This document shows, in pieces, positions 63,878-64,000 of a stretch of DNA of 64,000 bases. The notes beneath the pieces are model-generated. The model saw only the letters and a list, made by a program, of their open reading frames with translations. It searched no databases and was not told where the DNA came from. The first letter of the stretch is position 1. Each line of letters opens with the position of its first letter. A program made the translations under genes and the position numbers. The stretch is from Halanaerobium saccharolyticum. Lineage in GTDB: Bacteria > Bacillota > Halanaerobiia > Halanaerobiales > Halanaerobiaceae. The DNA is taken from the NCBI RefSeq assembly GCF_003053565.1, contig NZ_QAXS01000007.1, positions 46,024 through 110,023 of the forward strand, read 5' to 3'.

Positions 63878-64000
63878 TATTCTAACTAAGTTAAGTATTT
63901 GATATCACTAGCATTGCATAAAAATATTTAAGCATTGTCAAATTTAAGTTATTGAGAACATATACTATCTACAGAATATTCAGTCACTACCTTATCCTTT

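Noticed and set aside
63878..64000. Possible promoter or hairpin after recJ
   Set aside because: A TATACT is present near 63960 but the spacing to any TTG-type -35 is wrong, and no hairpin with T run was found.

Overview
The window is one contiguous piece of a low-GC, Gram-positive-type anaerobe's chromosome. The best guess is a member of the Halanaerobiales (Halanaerobium-like). That guess rests on the alpha-operon order, a zinc-type S4 protein, a perfect CIRCE site, a glmS ribozyme, a GlcT/LicT-type PTS switch, and a trimeric electron-bifurcating [FeFe]-hydrogenase locus of the fermentative type. It is inference from gene content, not a database match. Almost all genes lie on the + strand. 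Many begin with TTG (or GTG) a few bases after a GAGGTG-type ribosome binding site, so several starts given here are later than the longest open frame.

Layout. 1-6.5 kb: end of the ribosomal alpha operon (rpsK, rpsD, rpoA, rplQ), ECF transporter energising module (ecfA1, ecfA2, ecfT), truA, then rplM-rpsI behind a consensus promoter and an L13-type leader hairpin. 6.5-8.4 kb: a roughly 300-bp imperfect palindrome, then an insertion sequence whose transposase reads 411 codons from a probable AUU start inside a pseudoknot-like structure. 8.5-11.3 kb: AmmeMemoRadiSam operon (amrB, amrA, amrS) and a 53-residue zinc-ribbon protein. 11.3-19 kb: a degenerate CPBP-like membrane protein, cdaA-short cdaR-glmM, glmS ribozyme and glmS, acpS, nnr. 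19-23 kb: dcd, an UPF1-like helicase with a DbpA-like RNA-binding N-terminus, a 48-residue free-standing antitoxin tail, and a MazEF-type toxin-antitoxin pair. 23-31.4 kb: hydrogenase locus, with DRTGG proteins, two kinase-like ATPases, a sensor-type hydrogenase, a PHP protein and HydC/HydB/HydA. 31.5-37.5 kb: two PTS IIBC permeases, an antiterminator with two RNA targets, and EIIA. 37.6-44.4 kb: proBAC, tsaEBD and a radical SAM-PDZ-DUF512 protein. 44.5-50.7 kb: groESL, then the PPDK regulator and ppdK. 50.7-55.8 kb: guaA, yerC-like, an FAD protein, tRNA-Pro, a single-Cys peroxiredoxin and a DUF456 protein. 55.9-64 kb: a three-gene AddAB-like helicase/helicase/Fe-S nuclease set, an unknown membrane protein and recJ.

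How the genes work together. Most of the window is core metabolism and information processing. Sugar enters through the PTS and is fermented; reduced ferredoxin and NADH are re-oxidised by the bifurcating hydrogenase, whose locus carries its own likely sensor and signalling proteins. The cell-wall precursor branch (glmM, glmS) is coupled to cyclic-di-AMP synthesis (cdaA) and feedback-controlled by the ribozyme. The points most worth a second look are the translation-control structure of the transposase, the palindrome beside it, the free-standing antitoxin tail, the split helicase-nuclease, the paired antitermination targets, and the domain fusions in the helicase and radical SAM proteins.
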